Positions 7,751-17,900 of a DNA stretch of 64,000 nt are shown here, one piece after another. The stretch is from assembly GCA_900314825.1 (NCBI GenBank), contig OMWS01000018.1:1-64000 (forward strand), in the 5' to 3' direction. The notes beneath the pieces were generated by a model. It was not told the DNA's origin. It searched no databases and saw only the letters and a program-made list of their open reading frames with translations. Numbering within the stretch: the first letter of the stretch is position 1; each line of letters begins with the position of its first letter. This DNA is from an uncultured Veillonellaceae bacterium (GTDB lineage: Bacteria > Bacillota > Negativicutes > Selenomonadales > Selenomonadaceae). The position numbers were made by a program, and so were the translations under genes.

Positions 7751-8545
7751 TCAGAAGGTCAACACTTCGCCGTCGGCGGGCATGCGGTAGTTCGTGACAT
7801 TTCGGCAGAAGAGACGGGCACGCATATCGTGACGTGTGATGGTGGCGTGTGCCACGTTGTCAAAATGCGTGAGGACGAGCTGGCTGTTTGGCATCGTGCG
7901 CGCAACGGCCTCGACATCCTCGTCGCCCATGATGAGGCGGCCGTGCTCGATGGTTTCTGCCGCGCAAGCGTTCAGCACGATGACGGGTGGCTGATATGCA
8001 TGGAGCGTTTGTTTGACCGCCTCGTACCAGATGGTATCGCCTGCGACATAGAGTGTTTGTTCATCGGCGGCCTCGAATACGACGCCACACGCATCACCGC
8101 ATGGCACGATGACGCCGTGACGCGCAGGGGTTTTCGTGAGCTTCACATCGCCGAACACCGAACTGCCTACTGAAAGCATCCGGACATCGGTGAAGCCGGA
8201 ACGCTGGAATACCGCCGCATCTTCCGCATTTTGAACAAAAATTGGAAGATCATGGTCGAGTGTGGCGCCGACCGTGCCATCCAGCACCATGTCGATGTGG
8301 TCAGGATGGATGTGCGTGACGATGTACGCATCGATGCCGGCGAGTACATCCGCCGTCTCCATCGGCAGCGGGCAGATCGGCATGAGAATCTGTTCCTTCG
8401 TGGGGTCAGGCAATGAATACGGATGTCCCGGAATGTCGGCGAAGCATCCCATCGTGCCTTTCGCTGCGAGCCACGGGTCGATGAGGAACGTTTTGTCCCC
8501 GAACGTGATACGGATTGTTGCGTTGCGAATCTGCTGGATCTTCAT
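7751..8545 (-). CDS. MBL-fold metal-dependent hydrolase, UlaG-like
   Basis: A 264-residue metallo-beta-lactamase-fold protein resembling the UlaG-like/YtkL group. The metal-binding HxHxDH is seen as THIHPDHIDM (about residues 80-89), with further ligands in TPARHGV and YVAGDTIWY. NATIRITFGDKTFLIDPWL at the N-terminus is typical of the group. The start is the ATG at 8545, with AAAGGA 9 bases upstream. It sits alone between trpS and a LysR gene. The substrate is unknown. Confidence 0.8.
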   Translation of the reverse strand: MKIQQIRNATIRITFGDKTFLIDPWLAAKGTMGCFADIPGHPYSLPDPTKEQILMPICPLPMETADVLAGIDAYIVTHIHPDHIDMVLDGTVGATLDHDLPIFVQNAEDAAVFQRSGFTDVRMLSVGSSVFGDVKLTKTPARHGVIVPCGDACGVVFEAADEQTLYVAGDTIWYEAVKQTLHAYQPPVIVLNACAAETIEHGRLIMGDEDVEAVARTMPNSQLVLTHFDNVAHATITRHDMRARLFCRNVTNYRMPADGEVLTF

Positions 8546-8657
8546 GATGCGATGTCCTTTCTCTGCAATCATCTTTTGATTTCTAGAGACATTTTATCTG
8601 GGAATCGCAACATGGAAAAGAAATAAAAACGCGCATGGCCGCAACGAAAGTGTTGCG

Positions 8658-9596
8658 TCAGAGAGTGGCTGGATTTGTCTGGAAACAGGATTCCTGCAGA
8701 TCCTTGGGATGCATGGAAATGTGGCGGACCAAAAATGTTTGGAACAGGCGGGCGCTTTGCGTCGGCAGCTGGTCGCGCCGCTGGAGCAGGAAAATGTCAG
8801 CGCCGTCCTCTCCGCCGATGGTGAAAGGCCGCACGATGGTATCCGGAGGGGACACGAGGGCGGCGGTGTAGCCGTGTTCGAGGATGACGGCTTTGTTTGC
8901 TGCGGCGAGCGAAGCGAGCAGCGTTTCGTCTGACGTTTCGAGCAGGATGCGGATGTCGATATGCGCTGCAAGGAAATGGCGGTCGATTTTTTCTTGGAAG
9001 CATTGGTACGCACGGCCCTTGCCCGCAACGGCCGCACCGTCGAGATCCTCGACTGTGATGACGGCTTTTGTTGCAAGCGGATGATTCTTGTGCATGCGCA
9101 GACAAAACGGCGTGCGAAAGAGTTTCTTTGCAACAAAACGCGTCGTGTCGAAAGGCTCTGTCGTGATGGCGAAGTCGCCGCGCCCGCGTGCGAGCGCTTC
9201 GGTTGCGCCACAATCCGTCGATTCGATGAAGCTCGGCGTGATGTCGGGATGCTCGGCGGCAAAGGCACAAAAGAATGCTGCGCCGAGCCATCCAGCGATG
9301 TGATCGAGCGCGTAGACTGTGACGACGGAATGCTGTTGCGCCGCAAGCGTTTGCGTGCCAGCGATGTAGTCGTATTCATTCAAAAGCTGGCGAACGTGTG
9401 GCAGGATGGCCTGTGCGAAATCCGTCGGTGCAATGCCATTCGTCGTGCGCGTGAAAAGCGGCTGTGCAAGCTCGTCCTCGAGCTGCCGCAGCGCACGGCT
9501 CACGCCTTGGCGCGTGATGTAAAGACGGTCGGCGGCTGCTTGGATGCTGCCGGCATCGTAGACGGCGAGGAAATAGGCGAGCTGTTTCTGATTCAT
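8658..9596 (-). CDS. LysR family transcriptional regulator
   Basis: A 312-residue LysR-type regulator. The N-terminal winged helix-turn-helix (QLAYFLAVYDAGSIQAAADRL, then ITRQGVSRALRQLEDELAQPLFTRT, residues 5-50) is canonical. The rest is a periplasmic-binding-like effector domain. The start ATG is at 9596. A 16-base palindrome (9628-9643) about 30 bases upstream is a candidate autoregulatory site. The downstream neighbour on the same strand is the MBL hydrolase, a possible target, but there is no divergent gene to mark one. Confidence 0.9.
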   Translation of the reverse strand: MNQKQLAYFLAVYDAGSIQAAADRLYITRQGVSRALRQLEDELAQPLFTRTTNGIAPTDFAQAILPHVRQLLNEYDYIAGTQTLAAQQHSVVTVYALDHIAGWLGAAFFCAFAAEHPDITPSFIESTDCGATEALARGRGDFAITTEPFDTTRFVAKKLFRTPFCLRMHKNHPLATKAVITVEDLDGAAVAGKGRAYQCFQEKIDRHFLAAHIDIRILLETSDETLLASLAAANKAVILEHGYTAALVSPPDTIVRPFTIGGEDGADIFLLQRRDQLPTQSARLFQTFLVRHISMHPKDLQESCFQTNPATL

Positions 9597-9627
9597 TAGG
9601 AACCATCTTCTTTCGGTTTCGTTCCGC

Positions 9628-9643
9628 CTATTTGTTCAAATAG
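9628..9643. promoter_or_regulatory. Palindromic operator candidate upstream of lysR-type gene
   Basis: CTATTTG-TT-CAAATAG is a perfect 16-base palindrome about 30 bases upstream of the LysR start. Autoregulation is inferred from position and symmetry. Confidence 0.4.
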
Positions 9644-9693
9644 AAGGTATTCTCATTTTTCCACACCGAGAAATACATAGATCTTTCGCTCGT

Positions 9694-10026
9694 TCACCAG
9701 ACATCTTCCTCTCGTTTTTTCGGCGCCCGCTGACGGACAGGAAGTTCGAGATCTTGCATCGTGCGCCCGAGAATATCGTCCTTGCAGACAAGAGCGAGGT
9801 CTTTGTCCATGCCGCCGAGCGCGTGCATCACGGCGGCGTAGGCGCCAATGGAGACGGACGGGCTGCCTTTTTCGATGTTCCAGACTGTCGTGCGGCTGAC
9901 GCGCGCACGCTCTGCGACGAGTTCGACCGGCAGTTTGCGGCGCAGGCGGGCGAGCTTGATCTGATGTCCCATTTGCTCGATGTATTCGAGGCTCGGACGA
10001 AAAAGGCGCGGTTCGCGCTTTGGCAT
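9694..10026 (-). CDS. HipB-like XRE family regulator
   Basis: A 110-residue DNA-binding protein with one Cro/C1-type helix-turn-helix (GHQIKLARLRRKLPVELVAE followed by ARVSRTTVWNIEKGSPSVSIG, about residues 19-60). Its length and sequence resemble HipB-like antitoxins that pair with HipA kinases. No hipA-like gene is next to it; the next gene on this strand is the LysR gene. The start is the ATG at 10026 with GAGGTG 6 bases upstream; the earlier ATG has no ribosome site. It may be an orphan antitoxin or an independent repressor. Confidence 0.75.
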   Translation of the reverse strand: MPKREPRLFRPSLEYIEQMGHQIKLARLRRKLPVELVAERARVSRTTVWNIEKGSPSVSIGAYAAVMHALGGMDKDLALVCKDDILGRTMQDLELPVRQRAPKKREEDVW

Positions 10027-10162
10027 AAGAGTCACCTCAATGTTCATAAAAATAATCGTATAGGATGATATCGTTCATTTTTACAAACATTATACCATAG
10101 CGAAACCGCGCTGTCTTGTTGAATTTTATGTGGATATCAAGATAAAATCTGCAGCCAATACA

Positions 10163-10963
10163 TTAGTGCGTCGTGCTGCCGAGGAAGATGAGGCGCAGGC
10201 CGAGGGCGAACATGGCGCAGGAGAGCAGGAGCAGGATGACTTTCGATTTCGTCTTCTGCGAAATCTTCGCGCCGATCTGCGCGCCGATGGCTGCACCGAT
10301 CGAGATGCAGATCGCGGGGATCCAGACGATGTGATCGAGCAGGAAATGGCTGATGACGCCGAAGACGGACGAGCAGGCGAGGACGAAGTGCGACGTGGCC
10401 GTCGCGACGTGGACGGGGAAGCCGAGGACGTAGATCATCAGCGGCACGTGGATGACACCACCGCCGATGCCGAAGATGGACGAGATGAAGCCGACGACGA
10501 AGCTCACGGCGATACCAAGACCCATCGGGAATTTGAAATCGGGGCCGATTTCGGAGATATCAGAGTGGCGCTTGTGCGTCGCGTTCCAGCCCATGAGGCT
10601 CGCCATGAGCAGCAGGAACAGGCCGAAGTAGAGGTCGAGCTCTGTGCCGGAGAAGCCGTCGACGATCTTCGAGCCGATGATGGCGCCCGGCAGTGTCGCG
10701 AGCGCGAACGGCACGGCGGCCTTGAAGAAGACGCGCTTCTGCTTGATGTACGCCGCCGTGCCCGAGAGCGCGTTCGCCATGACGACGACGAGCGACGTGC
10801 CCGTGATCTGCGCGGCGGTCTGGAAGTACGGATAGATGCCGCCTTCGCTCATGCAGAGGATGAAGATCGGCACGCAGATGAGGCCGCCGCCGATGCCGAC
10901 GAGCGTGCCGAACGTGCCGACGCCGATGCCGAGCACGAGGAAGAGGATGATTTCGAGAACCAT
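10163..10963 (-). CDS. TauE/SafE family sulfite/sulfonate exporter-like protein
   Basis: A 266-residue membrane protein of the TauE/SafE (DUF81) family, with about eight hydrophobic segments. The duplicated family motif is seen twice: GTLVGIGGGLICVPI near residue 19 and SSIFGIGGGVIHVPL near residue 160. Members are thought to export sulfite, sulfoacetate or other small anions; the substrate here is unknown. The start ATG has AAAGGAG 8 bases upstream. Confidence 0.9.
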   Translation of the reverse strand: MVLEIILFLVLGIGVGTFGTLVGIGGGLICVPIFILCMSEGGIYPYFQTAAQITGTSLVVVMANALSGTAAYIKQKRVFFKAAVPFALATLPGAIIGSKIVDGFSGTELDLYFGLFLLLMASLMGWNATHKRHSDISEIGPDFKFPMGLGIAVSFVVGFISSIFGIGGGVIHVPLMIYVLGFPVHVATATSHFVLACSSVFGVISHFLLDHIVWIPAICISIGAAIGAQIGAKISQKTKSKVILLLLSCAMFALGLRLIFLGSTTH

Positions 10964-11121
10964 GATGGATGCTCCTTTTTTATGATTTCGCTGAAATTAT
11001 AGCACAATTGCGTATTGCTGTCCCGTATTCTGCAAGAATTTTCGAGAAATTAAAGAAAAATGCGGCGACCGAATGGCCGCCGCGAATAGAAAATAGAAAG
11101 GAAGGATGGATGGGTGACGGG

Positions 11122-12762
11122 TTAATACGCCGGAATCCAGCCGAAGGCGAGGATAGCGCTCATGACGGCGATGCAGATGACATAGTAGATCGCCCATGGC
11201 ACGGCGTCCGTACGGATGAGCTTGCCCTCGACGCCCGAGATGCCGGTCGTCGCGCAGACGGCGACGATGTTGTTGATGCAGATCATGTTGCCGATGGCGC
11301 CGCCCTGGTTCTGGAGCGCGACGATGGCGATCTGCGGGAGATTCAAGATGGTAGCCGTCTCGAATTGCAGCGGCGTGAACATGATGTTCGAGACCGTGTT
11401 CGAGCCGAACATGAAGGCGCCGATGCTGCCGATGATCGGCGAGACGTAGAAGAAGTTCGCGCCAGCGAGGTCCGCCATGCCGTGCGCCATCGCGAGCAGC
11501 ATGGAATCAAAGCCTGCCGCATTTGCATTCGAATAGCGATAGATGTAGACGAGCGCGAAGCCGAAGAGGAGCGCGATGAACGCGCCATAGACTTGGCGGC
11601 CCGAAGCTTTGATCATGTGAGTGACCTGCGCGCCACTCAGCCCGTAGAGGAAGATGCCGATGATCACAACGAGGATGAAGGGCGCGATGCCTGGGTTGTT
11701 CACATACTTGAACGACCAGACGGCGTTCTCGACGCCGAGGATATTGCTCATGGAAACGGAGAAGCTCGTGATGATCGGCTTCAGGCCGAACTGCGGGATG
11801 CGCGTCGCGACGAGCCAGAGCGAAATGAGGAGGTACGGCGTCCACGCTTTGAGAAGCGACATCTGCGACGTGGCGACGACATCGCCTTCTTTTTCCGCCT
11901 CTTTCGCCTGCTGCGATTCGAAACGCCAGACGTCTTTCGGCATGAGGAAACCGGATTTCGCTGCGCCGAGGAGCACAAAGACTGTGATGGCGGCCGAAGC
12001 GAGCGACGTGATCTCGCTGCCGATGAACATCGCGAGGGGCAGGGAAATCACCGTGAAGCTGAGCGCTGCGAGCAGGCAGAACGGCAGGACGGGCAGGGCG
12101 TCGGAGAATTTGTGATCCTTGCCGAATTTCATCGTGGTGATGCCGACGACGATGAAGATGATGAGGAACGCGCCGATGTCCATGCCGAGCGCCGAAATGA
12201 ACGAGAACGATAAGAGCCACGTGTCCGGCGTGATGCCGAGCGTCGGCAGCACGTCCTCGACGCAGGCGAACGCGGAGTTCGTCGGCGTGCCAGCCGCGCC
12301 GAACGGCACCGGCGTCGAGTTCAGGATCAGGCAGCTGATGGCCGCCGCCATCGGAGGAAAGCCGAGGCCGATGAGAAGCGGCGCTGCGATGGCCGCCGGC
12401 GTGCCGAAGCCCGCTGCGCCCTCGATGAAGGCGCTGAACGCGAAGCCGATGATGACGAGCTGGATGCGCGCGTCCTCCGTGATGCCGTTGAACATGCCTT
12501 CGATGCGCCGCATGGCGCCCGCTTCTTTCAGCATGTTCATGAGGAGGATGGCGCCGAAGATAATGAGGAGCGTGTCGATGGAGCCCAAGAAGCCTGTGAT
12601 CGTGTACGAGGCGATGTGCTGGACATCCATCTGCCAGTAGAAGAGGCCGATGATGACAATGGAAAACCAAGCAATCGGCAAGGCCTTCTTCGCGGGGACG
12701 TTGAGCACGACGGTCATGACGATCGTCAATAGGATCGGGATTGCTGCGATGAGCGCGAGCAT
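11122..12762 (-). CDS. lctP: L-lactate permease, LctP family
   Basis: A 546-residue lactate:proton symporter of the LctP/LldP family, with about 13 hydrophobic segments. Diagnostic stretches are [20 protein letters not shown], the [13 protein letters not shown] loop and [13 protein letters not shown], with [21 protein letters not shown] near the C-terminus. The start ATG at 12762 has GAAGGAG 7 bases upstream. A good minus-strand promoter lies at 12874-12903. Lactate uptake fits an anaerobic fermenter, but no lactate dehydrogenase genes are adjacent. Confidence 0.93.
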   Translation of the reverse strand: MLALIAAIPILLTIVMTVVLNVPAKKALPIAWFSIVIIGLFYWQMDVQHIASYTITGFLGSIDTLLIIFGAILLMNMLKEAGAMRRIEGMFNGITEDARIQLVIIGFAFSAFIEGAAGFGTPAAIAAPLLIGLGFPPMAAAISCLILNSTPVPFGAAGTPTNSAFACVEDVLPTLGITPDTWLLSFSFISALGMDIGAFLIIFIVVGITTMKFGKDHKFSDALPVLPFCLLAALSFTVISLPLAMFIGSEITSLASAAITVFVLLGAAKSGFLMPKDVWRFESQQAKEAEKEGDVVATSQMSLLKAWTPYLLISLWLVATRIPQFGLKPIITSFSVSMSNILGVENAVWSFKYVNNPGIAPFILVVIIGIFLYGLSGAQVTHMIKASGRQVYGAFIALLFGFALVYIYRYSNANAAGFDSMLLAMAHGMADLAGANFFYVSPIIGSIGAFMFGSNTVSNIMFTPLQFETATILNLPQIAIVALQNQGGAIGNMICINNIVAVCATTGISGVEGKLIRTDAVPWAIYYVICIAVMSAILAFGWIPAY

Positions 12763-12873
12763 GAGATCAACTCCTTCAAAAATGGAAGATTACCCGGCTA
12801 GCCCGCTTCCGCAAGCGACCGCGCGATACGGGCTTTTTATGATGGTGATAAATACGAAGCGTTTAACGATTTC

Positions 12874-12903
12874 ATTATATAGGAAGAGCACGAGGAACGT
12901 CAA
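12874..12903 (-). promoter_or_regulatory. lctP promoter
   Basis: On the minus strand TTGACG (12898-12903) and TATAAT (12874-12879) are separated by 18 bases, about 110 bases upstream of the lctP start. Confidence 0.6.
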
Positions 12904-13030
12904 CTGAAAAATAGGAATTAATAGTATAACTCGTACAGAAATACGAAACAAGGGGGCGGGAGAATGTCACTGAGGTGGAGATGTGCTTCGTTCTTTGCGA
13001 AAAATCGTTGTCGGTGCAAGAGCAAAAATA

Positions 13031-13059
13031 AAAAAGGTCGTTGCAAAATTGCAACAACC
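13031..13059 (-). terminator. marR terminator
   Basis: GGTTGTTGCAA/TTGCAACGACC (13036-13059) with a 2-base loop, followed on the minus strand by a T-run, just after the MarR stop codon. Confidence 0.75.
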
Positions 13060-13064
13060 CTTCC

Positions 13065-13532
13065 TCAGAAATCAGACGCCCGCCGCATCTTTTCGACGTA
13101 GTGCGTGATCATTTCGATCGAGTGCGCGAGGTCGTCACGTTCTTCACTCGTGAGATCGTCGAGGCTTTCGATGAATTTGCGCTTGACGATGTCGTTCTGG
13201 TGATCGAGGATGTCCACGCCGCGTTTTGTCAGCGAGAGCAGCAGGCGGCGGCGGTCGGCAGGATCGACGGCGCGCGAGAGGAAGCCGGCGTCCACGAGTT
13301 TTTCCGTGATGCTCGTCATCTGCTGCTTCGAGATGTGCAGGATGTCGCCGATGGCCGTCGGCGAGGCAGGCTCTTCGACGCGCAGCACCATGAGCACGGC
13401 GAATTGATTGAGCGGCACCGGCGTCGTGATGCCGCGATAAAATTTCCGGTGGATGAGCACGAGCATTTCAATGAAGCTCCGAGACATCGTGCGGATGTCA
13501 TGACGCTCGTTCGTTTCTTGCACCGCTTGCAT
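13065..13532 (-). CDS. MarR family transcriptional repressor
   Basis: A 155-residue winged-helix repressor. The recognition region (SPTAIGDILHISKQQMTSITEKLVDAG, about residues 57-83) and the wing (AVDPADRRRLLLSLTKRG) are canonical for MarR. The start ATG has AAAGGAG 8 bases upstream. It is divergent from the RND efflux genes, and a perfect 20-base palindrome lies in the shared intergenic region. It very likely represses the pump and itself, releasing DNA when it binds a drug-like ligand. Confidence 0.9.
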   Translation of the reverse strand: MQAVQETNERHDIRTMSRSFIEMLVLIHRKFYRGITTPVPLNQFAVLMVLRVEEPASPTAIGDILHISKQQMTSITEKLVDAGFLSRAVDPADRRRLLLSLTKRGVDILDHQNDIVKRKFIESLDDLTSEERDDLAHSIEMITHYVEKMRRASDF

Positions 13533-13609
13533 GGCGATAGCTCCTTTGTGCGTATTTTGTTGAACAGCATTATATTTTCGTGATGGCGGCGGAAAAGCAC
13601 GGCCGCTTC

Positions 13610-13638
13610 TTGACTTTTCTATGCGTATACGATACCAT
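13610..13638 (+). promoter_or_regulatory. Promoter of the RND efflux operon
   Basis: TTGACT (13610-13615) and TACCAT (13633-13638) with a 17-base spacer. The palindrome at 13651-13670 lies just beyond the expected transcription start. On the opposite strand TATAAT (13569-13574) could be the -10 box of marR. Confidence 0.6.
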
Positions 13639-13650
13639 ATGGGACATAAA

Positions 13651-13670
13651 TAGTAAACATTTATTTACTA
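13651..13670. promoter_or_regulatory. MarR operator candidate
   Basis: TAGTAAA-CATTTA-TTTACTA is a perfect inverted repeat with 7-base arms. It sits between the efflux promoter and the adaptor gene, divergent from marR. Size and AT-rich symmetry fit MarR sites; binding is inferred. Confidence 0.65.
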
Positions 13671-13733
13671 ATTATTTATCGAAGGCAACAAGGACGCTCG
13701 CGCAAGCGGGCGATAAAGAAGGAGGTTATTTTT

Positions 13734-14948
13734 TTGCTTTTTGCGAAAAAACGGAAACCGCTCGCGATCCTCGGCGCGCTGGCGCTCGCGGCCTCGGCAC
13801 TCCTCTCGGGGTGCGGCGGGCAGCAGCAGCAGCAGGCCGCCGGCGCGACGCAGGTCAAGGCCATGAAGGTGCTGCAGCAGGACACGCCGGTCGCAAGCCA
13901 GTTCGCCGGCCAGCTCGCCGGCCGCGACGAGGTCAAAGTCCAGTCGAAAGTCTCCGGCAACGTCGTCGAGAAATATTTCCACGGCGGCGACTACGTGACG
14001 GCAGGGCAGCCACTTTACCGCATCGACAGCCGCCAGTATGAGTCGGCCGTCCTGCAGGCGCAGGCGACGCTCTCGCAGTCCGAGGCGACGCTCTCGAATG
14101 CGCAGACGGATCTCTACCGCGACCAGCAGCTCCTCGCGAGCGACGCAATCTCGGAGCAGACGGTCACGACGCAGCAAGCGAACGTCGATGCGTACAGCGC
14201 AGCGGCCGCTGCGAATGCAGCGCTCCTCCAAAAAGCGCGCCAGGACCTCGACGATACGGTCATCTATGCGCCGATGTCCGGCCAGCTCTCCGTCGATGAC
14301 GTGGCCGTCGGCACGTTTGCTGCGGCCGGTTCGACGAATCTCGTGACGATCGGCACGACAGATCCCGTGTTCGTCGAGTTCAGCATTTCGGAATCTGAGT
14401 ATTTAAAGTTCAAGAACATCCAGGCGATGCAGAGCGGCACGGACAAGGGCGGCGTGACGGTCGGGATCACGCTCTCTGACGGCTCGCAGTATCCGTACGA
14501 CGGCCGCATCGTGCAGGCCGACCGCGCGCTCGCGCAGAACACCGGCACGCTCATGGTCAAAGCGCTGTTCCCGAATCCGGAGGGATTGCTGCTCCCTGGC
14601 ATGTTCGCACGCGTCAAGCTCACGGGCGAGACGGTGCCGAACGCGATCCTCGTGCCGCAGCGCGCCGTGCAGCAGCTCCTCGGCAAATCGTTCGTCATGG
14701 TCGTGAATGGCGACCAGAAGTCCGAGGCGCGCACGGTGACGCTCGGACAGAAAGTCGGCAGCTACTACATCATCAAGGACGGCCTTTCTGCGGATGATAC
14801 GGTCATCGTCGAAGGCCTCTCGAACCTCCAGGAGGGCAAGGACCTCGCCGTCACGATGGTGACGGCCGGCGACATGGGCTTCTCTCTCGATGAGGATACG
14901 AGCATGTTCGATTCTGACACGAAATCGTCGGCAGGCGCAAACAGCTAA
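13734..14948 (+). CDS. RND efflux periplasmic adaptor (membrane fusion protein)
   Basis: A 404-residue AcrA/MexA-type adaptor that links an inner-membrane RND pump to an outer-membrane channel. It begins with a lipoprotein signal peptide ending LLSGC (Cys about residue 27). Next come the first lipoyl half-motif (VQSKVSGNVVEKYFHGGDYVTAGQPLYRID, about 69-98), a coiled-coil hairpin rich in Ala and Gln (about 105-165), and the second lipoyl half (VIYAPMSGQLSVDDVAVGTF). Beta-barrel and membrane-proximal domains follow. The start is TTG at 13734 with AAGGAGG 8 bases upstream. It is cotranscribed with the pump gene 12 bases downstream. Confidence 0.93.
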   Translation: MLFAKKRKPLAILGALALAASALLSGCGGQQQQQAAGATQVKAMKVLQQDTPVASQFAGQLAGRDEVKVQSKVSGNVVEKYFHGGDYVTAGQPLYRIDSRQYESAVLQAQATLSQSEATLSNAQTDLYRDQQLLASDAISEQTVTTQQANVDAYSAAAAANAALLQKARQDLDDTVIYAPMSGQLSVDDVAVGTFAAAGSTNLVTIGTTDPVFVEFSISESEYLKFKNIQAMQSGTDKGGVTVGITLSDGSQYPYDGRIVQADRALAQNTGTLMVKALFPNPEGLLLPGMFARVKLTGETVPNAILVPQRAVQQLLGKSFVMVVNGDQKSEARTVTLGQKVGSYYIIKDGLSADDTVIVEGLSNLQEGKDLAVTMVTAGDMGFSLDEDTSMFDSDTKSSAGANS

Positions 14949-14960
14949 GGGGGCGGCGAC

Positions 14961-17900
14961 TTGTCAAAATTCTTCATTCATCGCCCGATTTTCGCGATCG
15001 TCGTCTCGCTGATCATCGTCATCGTCGGTGCGATTTCTGCGACGCAGCTGCCGATTGCGCAGTATCCGCAGATTTCGCCGCCGACCATTTCCGTCTCGAC
15101 GAACTACACGGGCGCGTCCGCGGCCGTCGTCAATGATACGGTCGCGCAGATCATCGAGCAGCAGGTCAACGGCACGCAGGGCATGGACTACATGTCCTCG
15201 AACTCCGATGACACGGGCCGCTACAGCCTCCAGGTCGTCTTCGAGACGGGCACGGACGGCGATATGGATTCCGTCAAGGTGCAGAACAACGCAGCGACGG
15301 CGACGCCTTCCCTGCCGTCCGAAGTCCAGCAGGTCGGCGTCACGACGCGAAAATCCTCGAACGACATGGCGTATATGCTGTCGCTCTACTCTGAAGATGG
15401 CCGCTATGACCGTGCGTTCCTCAAGAACTACGCCGACATCTACCTGCTCGACCAGATCAAGCGCGTCAAGGGCGTCGGCGACGTCATGGTGTTCGGCTCG
15501 GACTATGCGATGCGCATCTGGCTGAACCCGGACAAGCTCGCGGAGCTCGGCCTCACGGTCGCGAACGTCACGAGCGCCATTAAGGAGCAGAACGTCCAGG
15601 CGCCGGCCGGCACGGTCGGCGCGCTGCCGGTCGAGAACGGGCAGGAAAAACAGTACACGGGCAAGATTTCCGGCCGCCTCGTGACGCCGGAGGAATTCGG
15701 CAACATCATCTTGCGCTCGGACGGCAAAGGCCAGTTCGTGCGCCTCAAGGATGTCGCGCGCATCGAGACAGGGCAGAAGAGCAACAGCATCATCTCGAAG
15801 TTCAACGGCTATCCATCTGTCGGCTTCGGCATCCAGCTCACGAGCGATGCGAACGCCATGGAGACGGTCGCGGGCGTCCGCAAAGTCTTCGAAGAGGCGG
15901 AGCCGAACCTGCCGCCCGGCATGAAGATGGCGCAGATCTTTGACTCGACGAACTACATCCAGTCGTCGATCAAGGAAGTGCTGCATACGTTCGCGGAAGC
16001 GCTCGCGCTCGTCGTGTTCGTCATCTTCATCTTTTTGCAGAACTGGCGCGCGACGCTCATCCCGCTGCTCGCCGTCCCAGTGTCGCTCGTCGGCACGCTC
16101 GCCGCGTTCATCATTCTCGATTTCTCCATCAATACACTGACGCTCTTCGCCATGGTGCTCGCCATCGGCCTCGTCGTCGACGACGCCATCGTCGTCATCG
16201 AGAACGTCGAAAAGCACATGGAGGAAGGCCTGTCGCCCGTCGATGCGACGGAGCGCGCCATGGACGAAGTGCAGGGCCCGGTCGTGGCCATCGCCATCGT
16301 CCTCTCGGCCGTGTTCGTCCCCGTCGCGTTCCTCGGCGGCATGATGGGCGTGCTGTACAAGCAGTTCGCCCTGACGATCGCCGTCTCCGTCTGCCTCTCG
16401 GCTTTCGTGGCCTTGACGCTGACGCCGGCGCTCTGCGCCATGATGCTGAAGCCCCATTCGCCCGAGGACAACAAAGGCGTGCTCGGCGGCTTCTTCCAGA
16501 AATTCAATGATACCTACGAGCATATGAAAGTCGGCTACATGGGCGTCGTCGCGCGCTTCATCCGCCACTCGAAGCTCGCATTCATCTTCCTCGTCATCGT
16601 CTGCGGCGTTTCCGGCATCGTCTACAAGAACCTGCCGTCGACCTTCGTCCCCGAGGAAGACCAGGGATATCTCTTCGCGACGATCGACATGCCGGAAGGC
16701 ACGTCGGCAAACCATACGTCTGTCGTCGTCGACAAGGTCAACCAGGCCATGCGCGAAGGCATCAAAGGCCTGGACAGCACGATGGCCATCACGGGCTTCT
16801 CCATTCTCTCGAACGGCGCGAAGCCGAGCGCGGGCATGGTCATCGTCGGCATGAAAGACTGGTCGCAGCGCACGGATCGTGACGCGTCCGTCGCGTCCGC
16901 CGTCCGCACGACGTTTGGCATCGGCGCGAAAGTCGCGCCGGAAGCGACGATCCTCGCGTTCAACCCGCCGGCGCTGCCGGGCCTCGGCGCGGTCGGTGGC
17001 TGGACAATGCAGCTGCAGGATATGTCCGGCCACAGCGATGCCGAGCTGAACGAAGTCACGCAGAAGATCGTCGCGGCCGCGAACCAGCGGCCCGAGCTCC
17101 AGGGCGTGCGCTCGACGTACGCCATCACGTCGCCGGTCATCGACTACGAGATCGATCGCGAGAAGGTCAAGAACCTCGGCATCCAGCTCTCAGATGTCTT
17201 CACGGCCATGCAGGTCAACTACGGCGGCGCACAGGTCAATGATTTCAACCAGTTCGGCCGCAGCTACAAGGTCATGCTGCAGGCAGATACCGCGTACCGC
17301 GGCGAGACGGACGGCCTGAAGTTCATCTTCGTCAAGAGCGCGACGGGCACGATGGTGCCGCTCGATACGCTCCTGAAGCCGAAAGACAGCTCCGGCCCGA
17401 CCTCCATCTCGCGCTTCAACGCGACGCGTTCCGTGTCCATCCAGGGCAACGCGGCCGACGGCTATTCGTCCGGCCAGGCGATGAAAGCCATCCAGGAAGT
17501 CGTGCATGAAAACGCGCCGTCGGGCTTCAACATCGAGTGGTCCGGCCAGAGCCGCGAAGAAGCGAAAGCTTCGAGCTCGACGCTCAAGATGCTTGCGCTC
17601 TCCATTCTCTTCGTCTTCCTCTGCCTCGCCGCTCTGTACGAGAGCTGGAGCGTTCCGTTCGCCGTGCTCCTCACGGTGCCGACGGGCATCTTCGGCGCGC
17701 TCGTCTCCGAGTACGGCCTCGCGTTCCTCGAAGGGATGTTCGGCATCCAGAACTCCGGCCTGCAGGACAGCGTCTACATGCAGATCGGCATCATCGCCAT
17801 CATCGGCCTCGCGGCGAAAAACGCGATCCTCATCGTCGAATTTGCGAAAGTCCGCGTCGACCGCGGCATGGAGCCGGTGAAAGCGGCCATCGAGGCCGCC

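Larger units (their letters stand above)
12763..13064. other. Intergenic region lctP-marR
   Basis: This 302-base gap holds the lctP leader and promoter and the marR terminator. It also has a GC hairpin (AGCCCG...CGGGCTTTTT, about 12798-12836) that looks like a plus-strand terminator, although no plus-strand gene precedes it. I see no further gene. Confidence 0.5.

Noticed and set aside
12798-12836. Terminator or attenuator in the lctP leader
   Set aside because: The hairpin has its T-run on the plus strand, where no gene precedes it. On the lctP strand it lacks a T-run, so I did not call it functional.
14964-17033. Very long open frames antisense to real genes (for example opposite acrB, glgP, glgB/glgA, glgC, the chemoreceptor)
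   Set aside because: They lie exactly opposite genes with clear family motifs, have Arg/Asp/Glu/His/Val-rich compositions of antisense translation, and lack ribosome sites. GC-rich third positions in the sense strand remove stops from the antisense frames.
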